DNA from: Leifsonia sp. 71-9
GTDB taxonomy: Bacteria > Actinomycetota > Actinomycetes > Actinomycetales > Microbacteriaceae
Direction: 5' to 3'
Assembly: GCF_001898805.1 (NCBI RefSeq)
Contig: NZ_MKVJ01000001.1
Location: forward strand, 67,990-131,989
Length of the DNA stretch: 64,000 bases
A program made the translations under genes and the position numbers. This document shows positions 1 through 8,515 of this stretch, piece by piece. The notes below the pieces were generated by a model. The model worked only from the letters and a program-made list of their open reading frames with translations, was not told the DNA's origin and made no database searches. How positions within the stretch are numbered: position 1 is the first letter of the stretch; each line of letters opens with the position of its first letter.

Positions 1-756
1 GAACGCGTAGGAGCCGATCGTGACGCCCGAGACATCCCCGATGTCGTCGCGCAGCAGCGACGCGAGATCCGTCGCCGGCGCCGCGACCGCCGCAGCCCGC
101 ACGTCGAGTTCGGGCGCGTATGAGCGCGCGAGCCGGGCGGCGAAGAGCACCGCCTGCCCGCCCTGGGAGTGGCCCCACAGCACGATCCGGTCGCTGCCGT
201 CACGGCCGAGCACGGCCCGCGCCGCACGGGCGGCGTCGAGCACGTTGCGCCCCTCCGTGTCGCCGACGAGGTAGGAGTCGGGGCCGGCCGTGCCCATCCC
301 CGTGTAGTCGGTGTAGACAACGGCGTACCCGCGGTTCAGGAAGTCGGTGAGCCCCTCGACGCTGTCGTACGGGTCGAACGAGCGCGAGGGCGCGCAGCCC
401 TCGGCGACCCCGGTCGTCGGGTGGCCCCACGAGACGATCGTGCGCCCTCCCGTTGGCGCGGGGGAGTCGGGTGCGACCAGCAGCCCGGAGTTCACGACCG
501 GCCGGCCGTTCAGGTCGGTCGAGTGGAACAGGATGCGCGTCGCGACAGCCCCGGCGGGTGCGCCCAGCGTGGGCGCCGAGCGGATGACGGCGCCGGGTCC
601 GCCCGCGGGCAGCGGATCGGGCTGGTCGTAGAACCGGGCGATGCCAGGAGCCGAGGCCGCGTCGTCCTCGAGCCGCTGCGCCTGGACCGGCGTGCAGGCG
701 GCCAGGAGCCCGGCCACGGCGAGCACCGCCAGCGCACCGGTCGCTCGTCTGATCAC
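1..756 (-). CDS. Secreted lipase/esterase, alpha/beta hydrolase (3' end cut by window)
   Basis: The visible part covers the first 252 residues. It opens with a lipoprotein signal: two Arg, a hydrophobic stretch, then LLAAC, whose Cys would be lipidated, so the enzyme should sit on the outer face of the membrane. The nucleophile elbow GHSQGG (Ser about residue 197), together with the GHPTTG and YTDYTGMG segments, matches the secretory-lipase (LIP) branch of alpha/beta hydrolases, which cleave ester bonds of lipids. The His and the last catalytic acid lie beyond the left edge. I start at GTG 754-756 because an in-frame TAG lies four codons upstream and a minus-strand -10-like TAGGCT (763-768) precedes it by 6 bp, which fits a leaderless message. 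The substrate is unknown. Confidence 0.85.
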   Translation of the reverse strand, partial: MIRRATGALAVLAVAGLLAACTPVQAQRLEDDAASAPGIARFYDQPDPLPAGGPGAVIRSAPTLGAPAGAVATRILFHSTDLNGRPVVNSGLLVAPDSPAPTGGRTIVSWGHPTTGVAEGCAPSRSFDPYDSVEGLTDFLNRGYAVVYTDYTGMGTAGPDSYLVGDTEGRNVLDAARAARAVLGRDGSDRIVLWGHSQGGQAVLFAARLARSYAPELDVRAAAVAAPATDLASLLRDDIGDVSGVTIGSYAF

Positions 757-762
757 CGCGTC

Positions 763-797
763 AGCCTACCCGCAGCACCGCGGGCGCCACGTACGCT
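763..797. promoter_or_regulatory. Divergent leaderless promoters for the lipase and AlaX-like genes
   Basis: The 47-bp gap holds two -10-like hexamers facing outward. TAGGCT on the minus strand (763-768) is 6 bp before the lipase GTG. TACGCT on the plus strand (792-797) is 6 bp before ATG 804. That spacing puts transcription initiation at or next to the start codon. No convincing -35 is visible. The plus-strand spacer GGAGGG could also act as a Shine-Dalgarno if transcription starts further upstream. Confidence 0.5.
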
Positions 798-803
798 GGA
801 GGG

Positions 804-1679
804 ATGACCCTCCCGCGGACCGACACGGTCGTCACCTACCCCGACGGCGACCTCGCCTCGACCGGAACCGTCGTGCACACGGCGCTGCTGCCCGACGGGC
901 GCACCGCCGTCGTGCTGGACCGCACCGCGTTCCACGCCGTCGACCCGGTCTGGCCCGACCAGCCCGCGGACGCGGGAACCCTGTCGGTCGATGGCCGCTC
1001 CCGCCCGATCGTCGACGCCGTCGTCGGCGCGACCGACGGGGAGGCCTTCCACGTCGGCGACGCGCCCGTGCGCACCGGCACCGAGGGCTGGGCGTTCGTG
1101 GTGTGCCACCTCGTCGACGATGCGACCGGCCTCGAGCCCGGCACCACGGTGACCGTCGACGTCGATCCGGAGCTGCGCCGCGCGCTGTCCTCCGGTCACA
1201 CCGCCTGCCATCTCGCCTCCCTCGCCCTCAACCAGGCGCTCGCGCCGCTGTGGACGAAGGAGGTGCCCGGCGACGGCCGCGGCCGCCCCGACTTCGACCG
1301 GCTGGCGATCGTGTCGTCCCGCATCCTCCCGGACGGCTCGCGCGACGAGTACCGCGTCGGCAAGAGCCTGCGGAAGAAGGGCTTCCCCGCGGCCGAGCTT
1401 CCCGGCCGACTCGACGAGGTCGTCGCCACGGCGAACGCACTGCTCGCCGGCTGGGTCGCGTCCGGCGCCCCCGTGTCGGTGCAGCGGGAGGCCGACGGCC
1501 TCGGCGACCGGCGCCTGTGGACGTGCGAGCTGCCGGACGGCACCGCGTCCATCCCGTGCGGCGGCACCCACCTGCGCTCGCTGGCCGAGCTCGGCGCGGT
1601 GGAGATCGCGCTGGAGACCGCGGAGGCCGACGGTGCGCTGACCATCGTCATGACCACGTCGGCGCGCCCGGCGCACTAG
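804..1679 (+). CDS. AlaX-like trans-editing / metal-dependent hydrolase (AlaRS editing domain)
   Basis: A stand-alone relative of the editing domain of alanyl-tRNA synthetase, 291 aa. The zinc ligand pattern of the family is visible: HTACH at residues 132-136 and CGGTH at residues 252-256. The family hydrolyses mischarged Ser- or Gly-tRNA(Ala). An N-terminal beta-rich half (about 1-125) resembles the domain that precedes the editing core in longer AlaX forms. The tRNA specificity cannot be read from the sequence. Neighbours give no functional link: a lipase is divergent and a NERD protein convergent. ATG 804 is chosen because it follows GGAGGG and a TACGCT hexamer. Confidence 0.85.
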   Translation: MTLPRTDTVVTYPDGDLASTGTVVHTALLPDGRTAVVLDRTAFHAVDPVWPDQPADAGTLSVDGRSRPIVDAVVGATDGEAFHVGDAPVRTGTEGWAFVVCHLVDDATGLEPGTTVTVDVDPELRRALSSGHTACHLASLALNQALAPLWTKEVPGDGRGRPDFDRLAIVSSRILPDGSRDEYRVGKSLRKKGFPAAELPGRLDEVVATANALLAGWVASGAPVSVQREADGLGDRRLWTCELPDGTASIPCGGTHLRSLAELGAVEIALETAEADGALTIVMTTSARPAH

Positions 1680-1694
1680 GGAGGCGGCGGCCGC

Positions 1695-2456
1695 TCAGCG
1701 CGGCAGGAACGGCATCGCTGCGGCAAGCAGCGCCAGCCCGGCGGCGATCGCCCAGCCGACCCGCACCAGCCGCGCGCTGCGGACCTCGCGCTCGATCAGC
1801 GCGAACCGGTCGGCGACATCGGCGCGGGGCTCGGCCTGGCGCCACGTCCCGGGAGCGTCGACGAGCCGCACGACGGCCTCCACCGTCGCGGCATCGAGCA
1901 CCGCGGGGCGTCGCACGAGCCAGCGCGCGAGCGCTTCCCCGCGGACCACGTCCACGGCCCGCGGTTGAGCGCGCACCCGCAACTCCTTCGCGCCGAGGAT
2001 CGCGACCACCGCGCGCACCGGCGCCTCGATGCCCGCGGCCGTCAGCAGGCCCCGCACCCGCGAGGTCTCCAGGTCGGCGTTGCGCAGGTAGGTCGTCTTG
2101 GCGCCGTTGACGAGCAGCGCGCGGTCGGCGACCCCGACGCGGGCGCCGCGGCGGTGCTTGGTGTTGACGACGAAGACGCCGCCCGGGCCCACCACCAGGT
2201 GGTCCAGGTCCGCCTCCCCGTTCCCGACGGGCAGCGCGTGGAAGACGCGCCACCCAGCGGGCAGGTGGGCGAGGCGGGCGCCGATCTCCCGCTCGCCGAG
2301 CGCTCCTACGAACCACGGGACGGTCTCGTCCGCCAGCGGCGTCACCCCGAGGGCGCGGGCCAACGGAGAGCGGGGCGGAGCCGCGTCGTGCAGGCGCACG
2401 ACCTGCGCCATCACCGCCGTCCCGGGGGCCCGATCGCTCATCCGTCCGTTGTCCAT
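1695..2456 (-). CDS. NERD-domain protein with C-terminal membrane anchor
   Basis: A 253-aa protein with a nuclease-related domain (NERD) at about residues 55-150. The segment EADLDHLVVGPGGVFVVNTK matches the family's conserved acidic D...V...K core, which is related to restriction-endonuclease-like folds. The last 25 residues form one hydrophobic segment (WAIAAGLALLAAAMPFLP) that probably anchors it to the membrane. NERD proteins are thought to process or bind nucleic acid, but no reaction is established for most of them. Several Met codons near the N-terminus (residues 1, 6, 16) make the start uncertain; MAQVVRL at residue 16 is a credible alternative. Confidence 0.7.
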   Translation of the reverse strand: MDNGRMSDRAPGTAVMAQVVRLHDAAPPRSPLARALGVTPLADETVPWFVGALGEREIGARLAHLPAGWRVFHALPVGNGEADLDHLVVGPGGVFVVNTKHRRGARVGVADRALLVNGAKTTYLRNADLETSRVRGLLTAAGIEAPVRAVVAILGAKELRVRAQPRAVDVVRGEALARWLVRRPAVLDAATVEAVVRLVDAPGTWRQAEPRADVADRFALIEREVRSARLVRVGWAIAAGLALLAAAMPFLPR

Positions 2457-2520
2457 CGCGCCACGGTATCCGGGGCGCCCGCGGCCCGGCAGTCCCCACT
2501 CCGGGCCGCTCCGCCGCGGC

Positions 2521-2703
2521 CTACCCCTGCTCGGGGGAGCCGGACTCCGGCAGCCGCTCCTCCAGGGAGTCGTTGTGCTCGGCCACGGCGTCCAGCTGGT
2601 CCTCGGGCGTCTGGCCGAGGCCCGACACCGCCTCGGCCAGCGCCTCCGCCCTGGTCAGGTCCTCATCGTCGTCGTCGGCGCGGAATTCGTCTCGATCGGT
2701 CAT
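2521..2703 (-). CDS. Small acidic hypothetical protein
   Basis: Sixty residues starting MTDRDEF, rich in Asp and Glu (a DDDDED run near residue 10), with no Cys and no membrane segment. I do not recognise a family. It is the only sensible reading of this stretch; the longer reading that continues upstream would run into the divergent gene at 2743. No function is proposed. Confidence 0.5.
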   Translation of the reverse strand: MTDRDEFRADDDDEDLTRAEALAEAVSGLGQTPEDQLDAVAEHNDSLEERLPESGSPEQG

Positions 2704-2742
2704 ACGGCGCACAGTACGCGCCCCGGGAGTAGCATGCGCCCC

Positions 2743-3006
2743 ATGAGCCGCATCGAAACCGGGATCGTCTCCTACACCGTCTCCGGCGACTACTTCGCCC
2801 GCGTCGGGGCCGACTTCGACGCAGAGGCCGTCGACGACGCCATCCTCGCCGAACTCAACCGCCGCCTGCCCGCTGGCGTTGTCGTCGAGCGCAGCGGGAA
2901 GGTCCTGGCCGAGGAGGCGCAGGCCGAGCAGGCGCGGAACCTCGACTGGGACGCGCTGCTCGCCAGCATCGACGTGGACCAGATCCTCGCCGAGCACGGG
3001 CGCTGA
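2743..3006 (+). CDS. Hypothetical protein, 87 aa
   Basis: The protein starts MSRIETGIVSYTVSGDYF and ends in DWDALLASIDVDQILAEHGR. It is predicted soluble, with no cofactor or metal motif and no family I can name. A -10-like TAGCAT (2730-2735) lies exactly 7 bp before ATG 2743, so the message is probably leaderless and starts there. A Met three codons upstream (2734) falls inside that hexamer and is therefore less likely. It is divergent from the small acidic gene, sharing a gap of about 40 bp. Confidence 0.6.
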   Translation: MSRIETGIVSYTVSGDYFARVGADFDAEAVDDAILAELNRRLPAGVVVERSGKVLAEEAQAEQARNLDWDALLASIDVDQILAEHGR

Positions 3007-3036
3007 CCGGGGGCCGCGTCGGCGCGTCCGTCAGCG

Positions 3037-3092
3037 CTTCAGCGCGCGTTCGTCAGCGCGCCTTCGTCAGCGCGCCTTCGTCACCGTGCCTT
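3037..3092. repeat. 14-bp tandem repeat, about four copies, overlapping the photolyase stop codon
   Basis: Copies lie at 3037-3050, 3051-3064, 3065-3078 and 3079-3092. The consensus on the plus strand is cgtcagcgcgcctt; the outer copies carry 2-3 changes. The last copy contains the stop codon of the photolyase gene, so each unit repeats the gene's 3' end including a TGA. Confidence 0.8.
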
Positions 3093-4472
3093 CTTGACCT
3101 CGTCGAAGGCGGCCAGGGCGGCCCTGCGGGTCTCCGCCAGGTCGACGATCGGCTCGGGGTAGTCGGCGGTGTCCCACTCCGGCACCCACCGGCGCACGTA
3201 GTCGCCGTGCGGGTCGAACTTGGTGCGCTGGAGCTCGGGGTTGAAGACGCGGAAGTAGGGTGCCGCGTCCGCGCCGCTGCCCGCGACCCATTGCCAGTTG
3301 AACGGGTTGCTCGCGGCGTCGGCGTCGACCAGGGTGTCCCAGAACCACTGCTCGCCGAGGCGCCAGTCGATCAGCAGGTTCTTGATGAGGAACGACGCGA
3401 CCACCATGCGCACGCGATTGTGCATGGTCCCGGTTGTCCACAGTTCTCGCATTCCCGCGTCCACCAGCGGGATGCCGGTGCGACCCTGGTGCCAGGCCCG
3501 CAGAGCCGCACGGTGCAGGCGGGGCCAGGGGAAGGAGTCGTACTCGCGATGGATGTTGACGGTCGCCAGATCGGGGTGTGCGAAGAGCGTGTGGTGGGCG
3601 AACTCCCGCCAGCCCAGCTCGCTGAGGAAGGTGCTCGCGCCCTCGGCGTTCGCGCGGTCGCGCGCGTCGGAGGTCGCGTGCCAGACCTGGTGCGGGCTGA
3701 GCTCGCCCCAGCGCAGATGGGGCGACAGCCGGGAGGTCGCGTCGATGCCAGGGGTGTCCCGGTCGTCGCGGTAGCGGGCGACATCCTCGTCGAGGAACGC
3801 GGCGAGGCGCCGCCGGGCGGAGCGCTCGCCCGGCTTCCAGGCGTCCCGCAGCCCGTCTGCCCAGTCGGGATCCGTCGGCAGCAGACCGAGGTCGTCGATG
3901 CCCACACCGTCGATCGGATCGGCGGCCACCAGCTCTGTGGGCGCCGGAAGGGGCTTGCGGGGCGGGGGAGCGGCGAGGCAGGCGCGCCAGAACGGCGTAT
4001 AGACCGAGAACGGGGTTCCCGCTCCCGTGCGGATCGTCCAGGGCTCGAAGAGCAGGGAGGCGGCGAAGCTGGCCGCTTCGAGGCCGCGCTCGCGCGCGGC
4101 GGTCTTGATCGCCTCGTCGATGCGTCGTTCGGCGCCGCCGTAGCGGCGGTTCCAGAACACGGCGCCGGCGCCGGTCTCGTGCAGCACCTCCGCGACGACC
4201 CGCTCGGCCGGCCCGCGACGCACCGTCAGGTGCGCGCCGAGCCGATCGAGCTCCTCCGCCAGGGCGGAGAGCGAGTGGTGCAGCCACCACCGCGCGGCGC
4301 CGCCGGGAGGGCGCACCCCCTCCGACTCCTCGTCCCAGACGTAGAGGCAGAGCACGGGGCGGCCCGAGTCGGCGGCGGTGCGCAGTGCAGGGTTGTCGGC
4401 GACGCGCAGGTCGTCGCGGAACCAGACGACGACCGGGGAGAGCTCCCGGTCGTCGCGGGCGGCCGTGCTCAC
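3081..4472 (-). CDS. phrB: Deoxyribodipyrimidine photo-lyase
   Basis: A blue-light-driven repair enzyme that splits cyclobutane pyrimidine dimers using FADH-, here 463 aa. The N-terminal Rossmann-like antenna domain begins VVVWFRDDLRVADNPAL (about residues 13-30). The C-terminal FAD domain carries the family signatures RLSPHLRWGELSP, FLSELGWREFAHH, TGIPLVDAGMRELWTTGTMHNRVRM and FNWQWVAGSGADAAPYFRVFNP, whose Trp, Asn and Arg residues contact flavin and DNA. Full length for class I. It starts with GTG at 4470-4472, overlapping the stop of the upstream hydrolase gene by 4 nt (GTGA), so the two are co-transcribed and probably translationally coupled. The 3' end sits in a short tandem repeat. Confidence 0.95.
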   Translation of the reverse strand: MSTAARDDRELSPVVVWFRDDLRVADNPALRTAADSGRPVLCLYVWDEESEGVRPPGGAARWWLHHSLSALAEELDRLGAHLTVRRGPAERVVAEVLHETGAGAVFWNRRYGGAERRIDEAIKTAARERGLEAASFAASLLFEPWTIRTGAGTPFSVYTPFWRACLAAPPPRKPLPAPTELVAADPIDGVGIDDLGLLPTDPDWADGLRDAWKPGERSARRRLAAFLDEDVARYRDDRDTPGIDATSRLSPHLRWGELSPHQVWHATSDARDRANAEGASTFLSELGWREFAHHTLFAHPDLATVNIHREYDSFPWPRLHRAALRAWHQGRTGIPLVDAGMRELWTTGTMHNRVRMVVASFLIKNLLIDWRLGEQWFWDTLVDADAASNPFNWQWVAGSGADAAPYFRVFNPELQRTKFDPHGDYVRRWVPEWDTADYPEPIVDLAETRRAALAAFDEVKKAR

Positions 4473-5107
4473 AGGTCGATCGTGTCGCCGGGCTCCAGCG
4501 GGAAGTGCTCTCCGCCGTTCTGTTCCGTCGCCCAGGCGATGCGGCCGTTGGACATGTCCTTGCCCGCTCGCGAGAGCACCATCTCGTGCGTCGGGAAGCT
4601 GCGCTTCGGCTTCACCGCGAGCACGTAGTCCATCACCTCGGCGACCTTCATCCAGGGCGCGCCGGCCGGAGCCGCCAGCACATCCACCTCGATGCCCTCG
4701 GGGATCGTGAAGGAGTCGCCGGCGTAGTAGAGCTGGTCGTTGATCAGCACGCCGAGGTTGTCGACGGTGGGGATGCTCGAGTGGATGACGGCGTGCGTCC
4801 CGCCGAAGAACTGCAGGGTGAAGGGCTCGGCCTCCACCACGTCACCGGCGTGCACGACCGTCACGTCGAAGTCCGCGGCCGCCCGGGCGACGCCTTCGGG
4901 GGCGAAGATCTTCGCGTCCGGGTTCATGTCGAGCACCCGCTTGAGCTGCTCGGGGGTCCAGTGGTCGGCGTGCTCGTGCGTGATGACGACGGCCACGGTG
5001 TTGGCCGTGTCGGTCAGGGGCGTCGTGAAGCTGCCCGGGTCGACGAACAGCTTCTTACCGGAGTCCTCGAGGAGCAGTGCGGCGTGTTCGAACTTCGTGA
5101 GTCTCAT
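4469..5107 (-). CDS. Metallo-beta-lactamase-fold hydrolase (UlaG-like)
   Basis: A 212-aa cytosolic metal-dependent hydrolase. The motif THEHADHW (about residues 43-50) is the HxHxDH zinc site of the fold. Later ligands are likely in GGTHAVIH, YYAGDS and PTHEMVL. It belongs to the short UlaG/YycJ-like 'L-ascorbate lactonase or zn-dependent hydrolase' group, whose substrates vary. It is the first gene of a two-gene operon with photolyase, overlapping it by 4 nt. That pairing suggests shared regulation but does not identify a substrate. Confidence 0.8.
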   Translation of the reverse strand: MRLTKFEHAALLLEDSGKKLFVDPGSFTTPLTDTANTVAVVITHEHADHWTPEQLKRVLDMNPDAKIFAPEGVARAAADFDVTVVHAGDVVEAEPFTLQFFGGTHAVIHSSIPTVDNLGVLINDQLYYAGDSFTIPEGIEVDVLAAPAGAPWMKVAEVMDYVLAVKPKRSFPTHEMVLSRAGKDMSNGRIAWATEQNGGEHFPLEPGDTIDL

Positions 5108-5167
5108 GCCACAAGGAAATACCGATCCGGCGGAGCGTGCAAGCCGACCGTTCCGGGGTGGTGGAAT

Positions 5168-5184
5168 ATACCCGGGAGGGGTAT
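5168..5184. promoter_or_regulatory. CsoR-like copper operator upstream of the copper ATPase
   Basis: A 17-bp inverted repeat, ATACCC-gggag-GGGTAT, lies 14 bp before ATG 5198. TACCC/GGGTA half-sites with a G-rich centre are typical of CsoR/RcnR-family repressor operators. The right arm overlaps a -10-like TATTGT (5182-5187), so bound repressor would block initiation. No csoR gene lies nearby in this window. Confidence 0.6.
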
Positions 5185-5197
5185 TGTTCGAGACGAC

Positions 5198-7327
5198 ATG
5201 GACAGCATGAACGCACACGAGGACCAGCACACGGCCCACGAGCACGGCTCGGCGGGGCACGACGCGCATGACGCGCACGCGGGGCATGACGCTCATGACG
5301 CGCACGCGGGGCACGAGGCGCACGGCGGCCACGACGCGCACGGCGGCCACGACCACAGTGGTCACGCCGGGCACGACCCCGCGATCTTCCGGCGCAAGTT
5401 CTGGCTCACGCTCGTCCTGACCATCCCGACGCTCGTCTTCTCGCACGGCCTGCAGGAGATCCTCGGCCTCTCCGGCCCGCGGTTCCCCGGCAGCCAGTAC
5501 ATCCCCGCGGTGTTCGGCGTCGCGATCTTCTTCTACGGCGGCCTCGTGTTCCTGCGCGGCGCCGTCGACGAGCTGCGCAGCCGCCGCCCGGGCATGATGA
5601 CGCTCATCTCGCTCGCGATCGTCGTCGCCTTCGGCTACAGCCTCGCGGTGACGCTGGGCCTGCCCGGCATGGACTTCTGGTGGGAGCTCGCCACCCTGAT
5701 CCTGATCATGCTGCTGGGGCACTGGATCGAGATGTCCGCGGTCATGGGCGCGCAGGATGCCCTCGGGCAGCTGGCGAAGCTCCTGCCCGACACGGCGGAG
5801 CGGGTCGCCGATCCCGGCGCGGATCCCGAGCCGGTGCCGGTGGCGGACCTGCGCGTCGGCGACCTGGTTCGCGTCCGTCCGGGCGCCGGCGTCCCCGTCG
5901 ACGGCGAGATCGTCGACGGCCGCAGCGACCTCGACGAGTCCCTCCTGACCGGCGAGTCCAAGCCGGTCACCCGTGGTCCCGGTGAGCAGGTCGTCGCCGG
6001 GAGCATCTCCGGCAGCGGCTCGCTCGTGGTGCGGGTGGGCAAGACCGGAGGCGACACCGCGCTCGCCGGGATCATGCGGCTCGTCGCCGACGCCCAGGCC
6101 AGCAAGTCGGGAACGCAGATCCTCGCCGACCGGGCGGCCGCGTGGCTCTTCTACGTCGCGCTCGCCGTGGCGACGGTCACCCTGGTCGTGTGGGTGCTGC
6201 TGCGTCCGGGCGACCCGGCCTTCGTCCTCGAACGCGTCGTCACCGTCCTCATCATCGCCTGCCCGCACGCCCTCGGCCTGGCCATCCCGCTCGTCGCCCA
6301 GATCTCCACGGCGATCGGTGCCCGCAACGGCCTCCTCATCCGCGACCGGCATGCCATGGAGGACGCCCGGCGCATCGACGTCGTCCTGTTCGACAAGACG
6401 GGCACCCTCACCGAGGGACGTCAGGGCGTCGCGTCCGTCGCGGCGGAGGGTGAGGACGAGGACGCACTCCTCGCGCTCGCAGCGGCCGTCGAGGCGCCCG
6501 CGGAGCACCCGATCGGCCGCGCGATCGTCGCTGCCGCCCGGGAGCGCGGGATCACCATCCCGCCGGTGACCGACTTCGAGGCGCTCGGCGGACGCGGCGC
6601 GGCGGGCACCGTCGCGGGGGAGCGGATCGTCGTCGGCGCGCCCCGGCTGCTCGCGGAGCGCGGAGCGTCTGCGGGCGAGCGCATCGCTGCGGCGGCCGAC
6701 GCCGCATCCCGGCTCGGCCAGACCGTCGTGTACGTGCTGCAAGGCGAGCGCGTGGCCGGGGCGATCGCCCTCGCCGACGTCGTGCGTCCCGAGTCGGCGG
6801 AGGCGGTGCGCGCCCTGCGGGACCGTGGAATCCGCGTCGCGATGCTCACCGGCGACTCCCGCGCGGTGGGGGAGGCGGTTGCGGCCGGACTCGGCATCGA
6901 CGAGGTCTACGCGGAGGTCCTCCCCGGAGACAAGGCCGGCACGGTGGCGCGCCTCCAGCGCGACGGATCGCGCGTGGCGATGGTCGGCGACGGGGTGAAC
7001 GACGCCCCGGCGCTCGCCCAGGCGGACGTCGGCATCGCGATCGGCGCCGGGACGGACGTGGCGATCGAGTCCGCTGGCATCGTGCTCGCCTCCAGCGATC
7101 CGCGTGGGGTCGCGAAGGTGGTCGAGCTCTCCCGGGCGACGTACCGCAAGATGCTCCAGAACCTGGCGTGGGCCACCGGGTACAACGTGATCGCGCTCCC
7201 GCTCGCAGCGGGTGTGGCGACCGGGATCGGCGTCGTCGTGTCCCCGGCGTTCGGCGCCGTGCTCATGTCGGTCTCCACGATCGTCGTCGCCCTCAACGCT
7301 CAGTTGCTGCGCCGCGTGCGCCTGTAG
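5198..7327 (+). CDS. P1B-type copper/silver-exporting ATPase with His-rich N-terminus (CopB-like)
   Basis: A membrane P-type ATPase of 709 aa that pumps copper (probably Cu2+, or Ag+) out of the cytoplasm. The ion site is CPH (Cys355-Pro356-His357, in [10 protein letters not shown]), the P1B-3/CopB signature, rather than the CPC of CopA. Other motifs are TGES (actuator), DKTGTLT (Asp399 is phosphorylated), AEHPIG (ATP-binding HP) and [10 protein letters not shown]. There is no CxxC heavy-metal domain. Instead residues 7-59 hold 18 His, mostly every third residue, built from an imperfect 27-bp DNA duplication. An inverted repeat resembling a CsoR operator precedes the gene, and a hairpin follows it, so it is probably a single-gene unit. 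ATG 5207 is an alternative start. Confidence 0.93.
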   Translation: MDSMNAHEDQHTAHEHGSAGHDAHDAHAGHDAHDAHAGHEAHGGHDAHGGHDHSGHAGHDPAIFRRKFWLTLVLTIPTLVFSHGLQEILGLSGPRFPGSQYIPAVFGVAIFFYGGLVFLRGAVDELRSRRPGMMTLISLAIVVAFGYSLAVTLGLPGMDFWWELATLILIMLLGHWIEMSAVMGAQDALGQLAKLLPDTAERVADPGADPEPVPVADLRVGDLVRVRPGAGVPVDGEIVDGRSDLDESLLTGESKPVTRGPGEQVVAGSISGSGSLVVRVGKTGGDTALAGIMRLVADAQASKSGTQILADRAAAWLFYVALAVATVTLVVWVLLRPGDPAFVLERVVTVLIIACPHALGLAIPLVAQISTAIGARNGLLIRDRHAMEDARRIDVVLFDKTGTLTEGRQGVASVAAEGEDEDALLALAAAVEAPAEHPIGRAIVAAARERGITIPPVTDFEALGGRGAAGTVAGERIVVGAPRLLAERGASAGERIAAAADAASRLGQTVVYVLQGERVAGAIALADVVRPESAEAVRALRDRGIRVAMLTGDSRAVGEAVAAGLGIDEVYAEVLPGDKAGTVARLQRDGSRVAMVGDGVNDAPALAQADVGIAIGAGTDVAIESAGIVLASSDPRGVAKVVELSRATYRKMLQNLAWATGYNVIALPLAAGVATGIGVVVSPAFGAVLMSVSTIVVALNAQLLRRVRL

Positions 7328-7330
7328 ACG

Positions 7331-7374
7331 TCGCCCCGCCGGGGACGCCCGCCACAGCGTCCCCGGCGTGGCGA
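7331..7374 (+). terminator. Hairpin terminator after the copper ATPase
   Basis: The arms 7337-7348 and 7357-7368 are perfectly complementary over 12 bp (CGCCGGGGACGC). They continue outward by 5 bp (7331-7335 with 7370-7374) after a single mismatch. The loop is 8 nt. There is no T-tract, as is common in high-GC actinobacteria. It lies between the ATPase stop and the next start at 7399. Confidence 0.6.
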
Positions 7375-7398
7375 GGTCGTGTGCCATCATCGTGCACT

Positions 7399-8301
7399 AT
7401 GGCCGCACACCAGAGGACCGTCGTGGTCGCGATCAACCCGATGGCCTCGTTCGGGCATCGCCGCGAGGTGGGGCCGCACGTCGTCCAGCGGTTGCGCGAG
7501 GCCGGCCACGTCGCCATCCCCGTCGACGAGGCGAACATCGAGCTCCTCCGGCGCGAGACCTCCCGGATCGTGGAGGCCGGAGCGGACGCGCTCGTGGTCG
7601 TCGGCGGCGACGGGATGGCCAACCTCGGCATCAACATCGTCGCGCAGACCCCCGTGCCGCTCGGCATCGTGCCGAGCGGCACCGGCAACGACCTCGCCGC
7701 CGGGCTCGGCATCCCGGTGGGCGACACGGAGGCGGCGATCGCGCACCTGCTGGCCGCCCTCGACCGCGAGCCGCGCACGATCGACGCCGGCGTGGTCCGG
7801 CATGGCGGGCTGACCACCTTCTTCGGCGGCGTCCTGTCGGCCGGCTTCGACGCGACGGTGAACGAGCGCGCCAACCTGATGACGCGCCCGCGCGGCCGCA
7901 GCCGGTACATCCTCGCCCTCCTCCGCGAGCTGGCGACCCTCGCACCCCGCCCGTACCGCATCACGGCCGACGGCGAGGAGTTCGCGACCGAGGCGATGCT
8001 CGTCTCGGTCGCGAACAACCGCTCCCTCGGGGGCGGCATGCGCATCGTCCCGCACGCGTCCCTCGACGACGGGCGACTCGACCTCTTCATCGTGCGCCGG
8101 ATGTCGAAGACACGCTTCCTGCGCGTGTTCCCGCGGGTGTTCCGCGGCGAGCACACCGACCTGCCGGAGGTCGCGTTCCGCCCGCTGACCACCGCCAGGA
8201 TCGAGGCGGAGGGCGTCGTCGCCTACGCGGACGGGGAGCGGATCGGCCCCCTCCCGGTCGAGGTCGGCATCGTCCCCGGGGCGCTCCGGATGCTGGCCTG
8301 A
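7399..8301 (+). CDS. Diacylglycerol kinase-family lipid kinase (YegS/DgkB-like)
   Basis: A 300-aa cytosolic or membrane-peripheral kinase of the DAGK catalytic family, which phosphorylates diacylglycerol or related lipids with ATP. The nucleotide-binding signature VVGGDGMANLGINIV (about residues 70-85) is the GGDGT-type loop, here GGDGM. PSGTGNDLAAGLGIP is the second conserved block. The C-terminal beta domain ends with the usual ADGERIG segment. Length is normal for YegS/BmrU-type enzymes. An in-frame GTG six codons upstream (7381) could be an alternative start. A terminator lies between it and the copper ATPase, so it is probably transcribed alone. Confidence 0.88.
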   Translation: MAAHQRTVVVAINPMASFGHRREVGPHVVQRLREAGHVAIPVDEANIELLRRETSRIVEAGADALVVVGGDGMANLGINIVAQTPVPLGIVPSGTGNDLAAGLGIPVGDTEAAIAHLLAALDREPRTIDAGVVRHGGLTTFFGGVLSAGFDATVNERANLMTRPRGRSRYILALLRELATLAPRPYRITADGEEFATEAMLVSVANNRSLGGGMRIVPHASLDDGRLDLFIVRRMSKTRFLRVFPRVFRGEHTDLPEVAFRPLTTARIEAEGVVAYADGERIGPLPVEVGIVPGALRMLA

Positions 8302-8381
8302 GGGTCGCGACACACCCGGATTTCGCGCTCGTTTTGGAGGAAGAACCAGAACTGTGGCATGATCATTGAGTTGTAAAACAC

Positions 8382-8457
8382 GGCCCCATCGTCTAGCGGC
8401 CTAGGACGTCGCCCTCTCACGGCGGTAACGCGGGTTCAAATCCCGCTGGGGTCACCA
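8382..8457 (+). tRNA. tRNA-Glu (CTC anticodon)
   Basis: A full cloverleaf: acceptor GGCCCCA (8382-8388) pairs with TGGGGTC (8447-8453, one G-U), discriminator A, then encoded CCA (8455-8457). The anticodon loop reads CCCTCTCAC, with CTC as the anticodon, decoding GAG. The T arm GCGGGTTCAAATCCCGC is intact. A promoter-like TTGGAG with CATGAT lies just upstream. Confidence 0.95.
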
Positions 8458-8461
8458 CTCA

Positions 8462-8500
8462 GAAGAAGCCCTCTCGGACCATGTCCGGGAGGGCTTCTTC
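8462..8500 (+). terminator. Rho-independent-type hairpin after tRNA-Glu
   Basis: An 18-bp stem (8462-8479 with 8483-8500, one G-U pair) with a 3-nt loop (CAT) begins 5 bp after the tRNA's CCA. The 3' side ends CTTCTTC followed by gtgtgtt, a weak U-rich tail. It also lies downstream of the convergent AHSA1 gene and may serve both directions. Confidence 0.85.
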
Positions 8501-8515
8501 GTGTGTTCGGGATGC

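Noticed and set aside
4469-7390. Very long minus-strand reading frame antisense to the copper ATPase, continuous with the metallo-beta-lactamase gene
   Set aside because: Its Arg/His/Asp-rich composition is the shadow of GC-rich codons on the other strand. The real hydrolase starts at 5107 with a recognisable fold, and the plus strand encodes a complete P-type ATPase.
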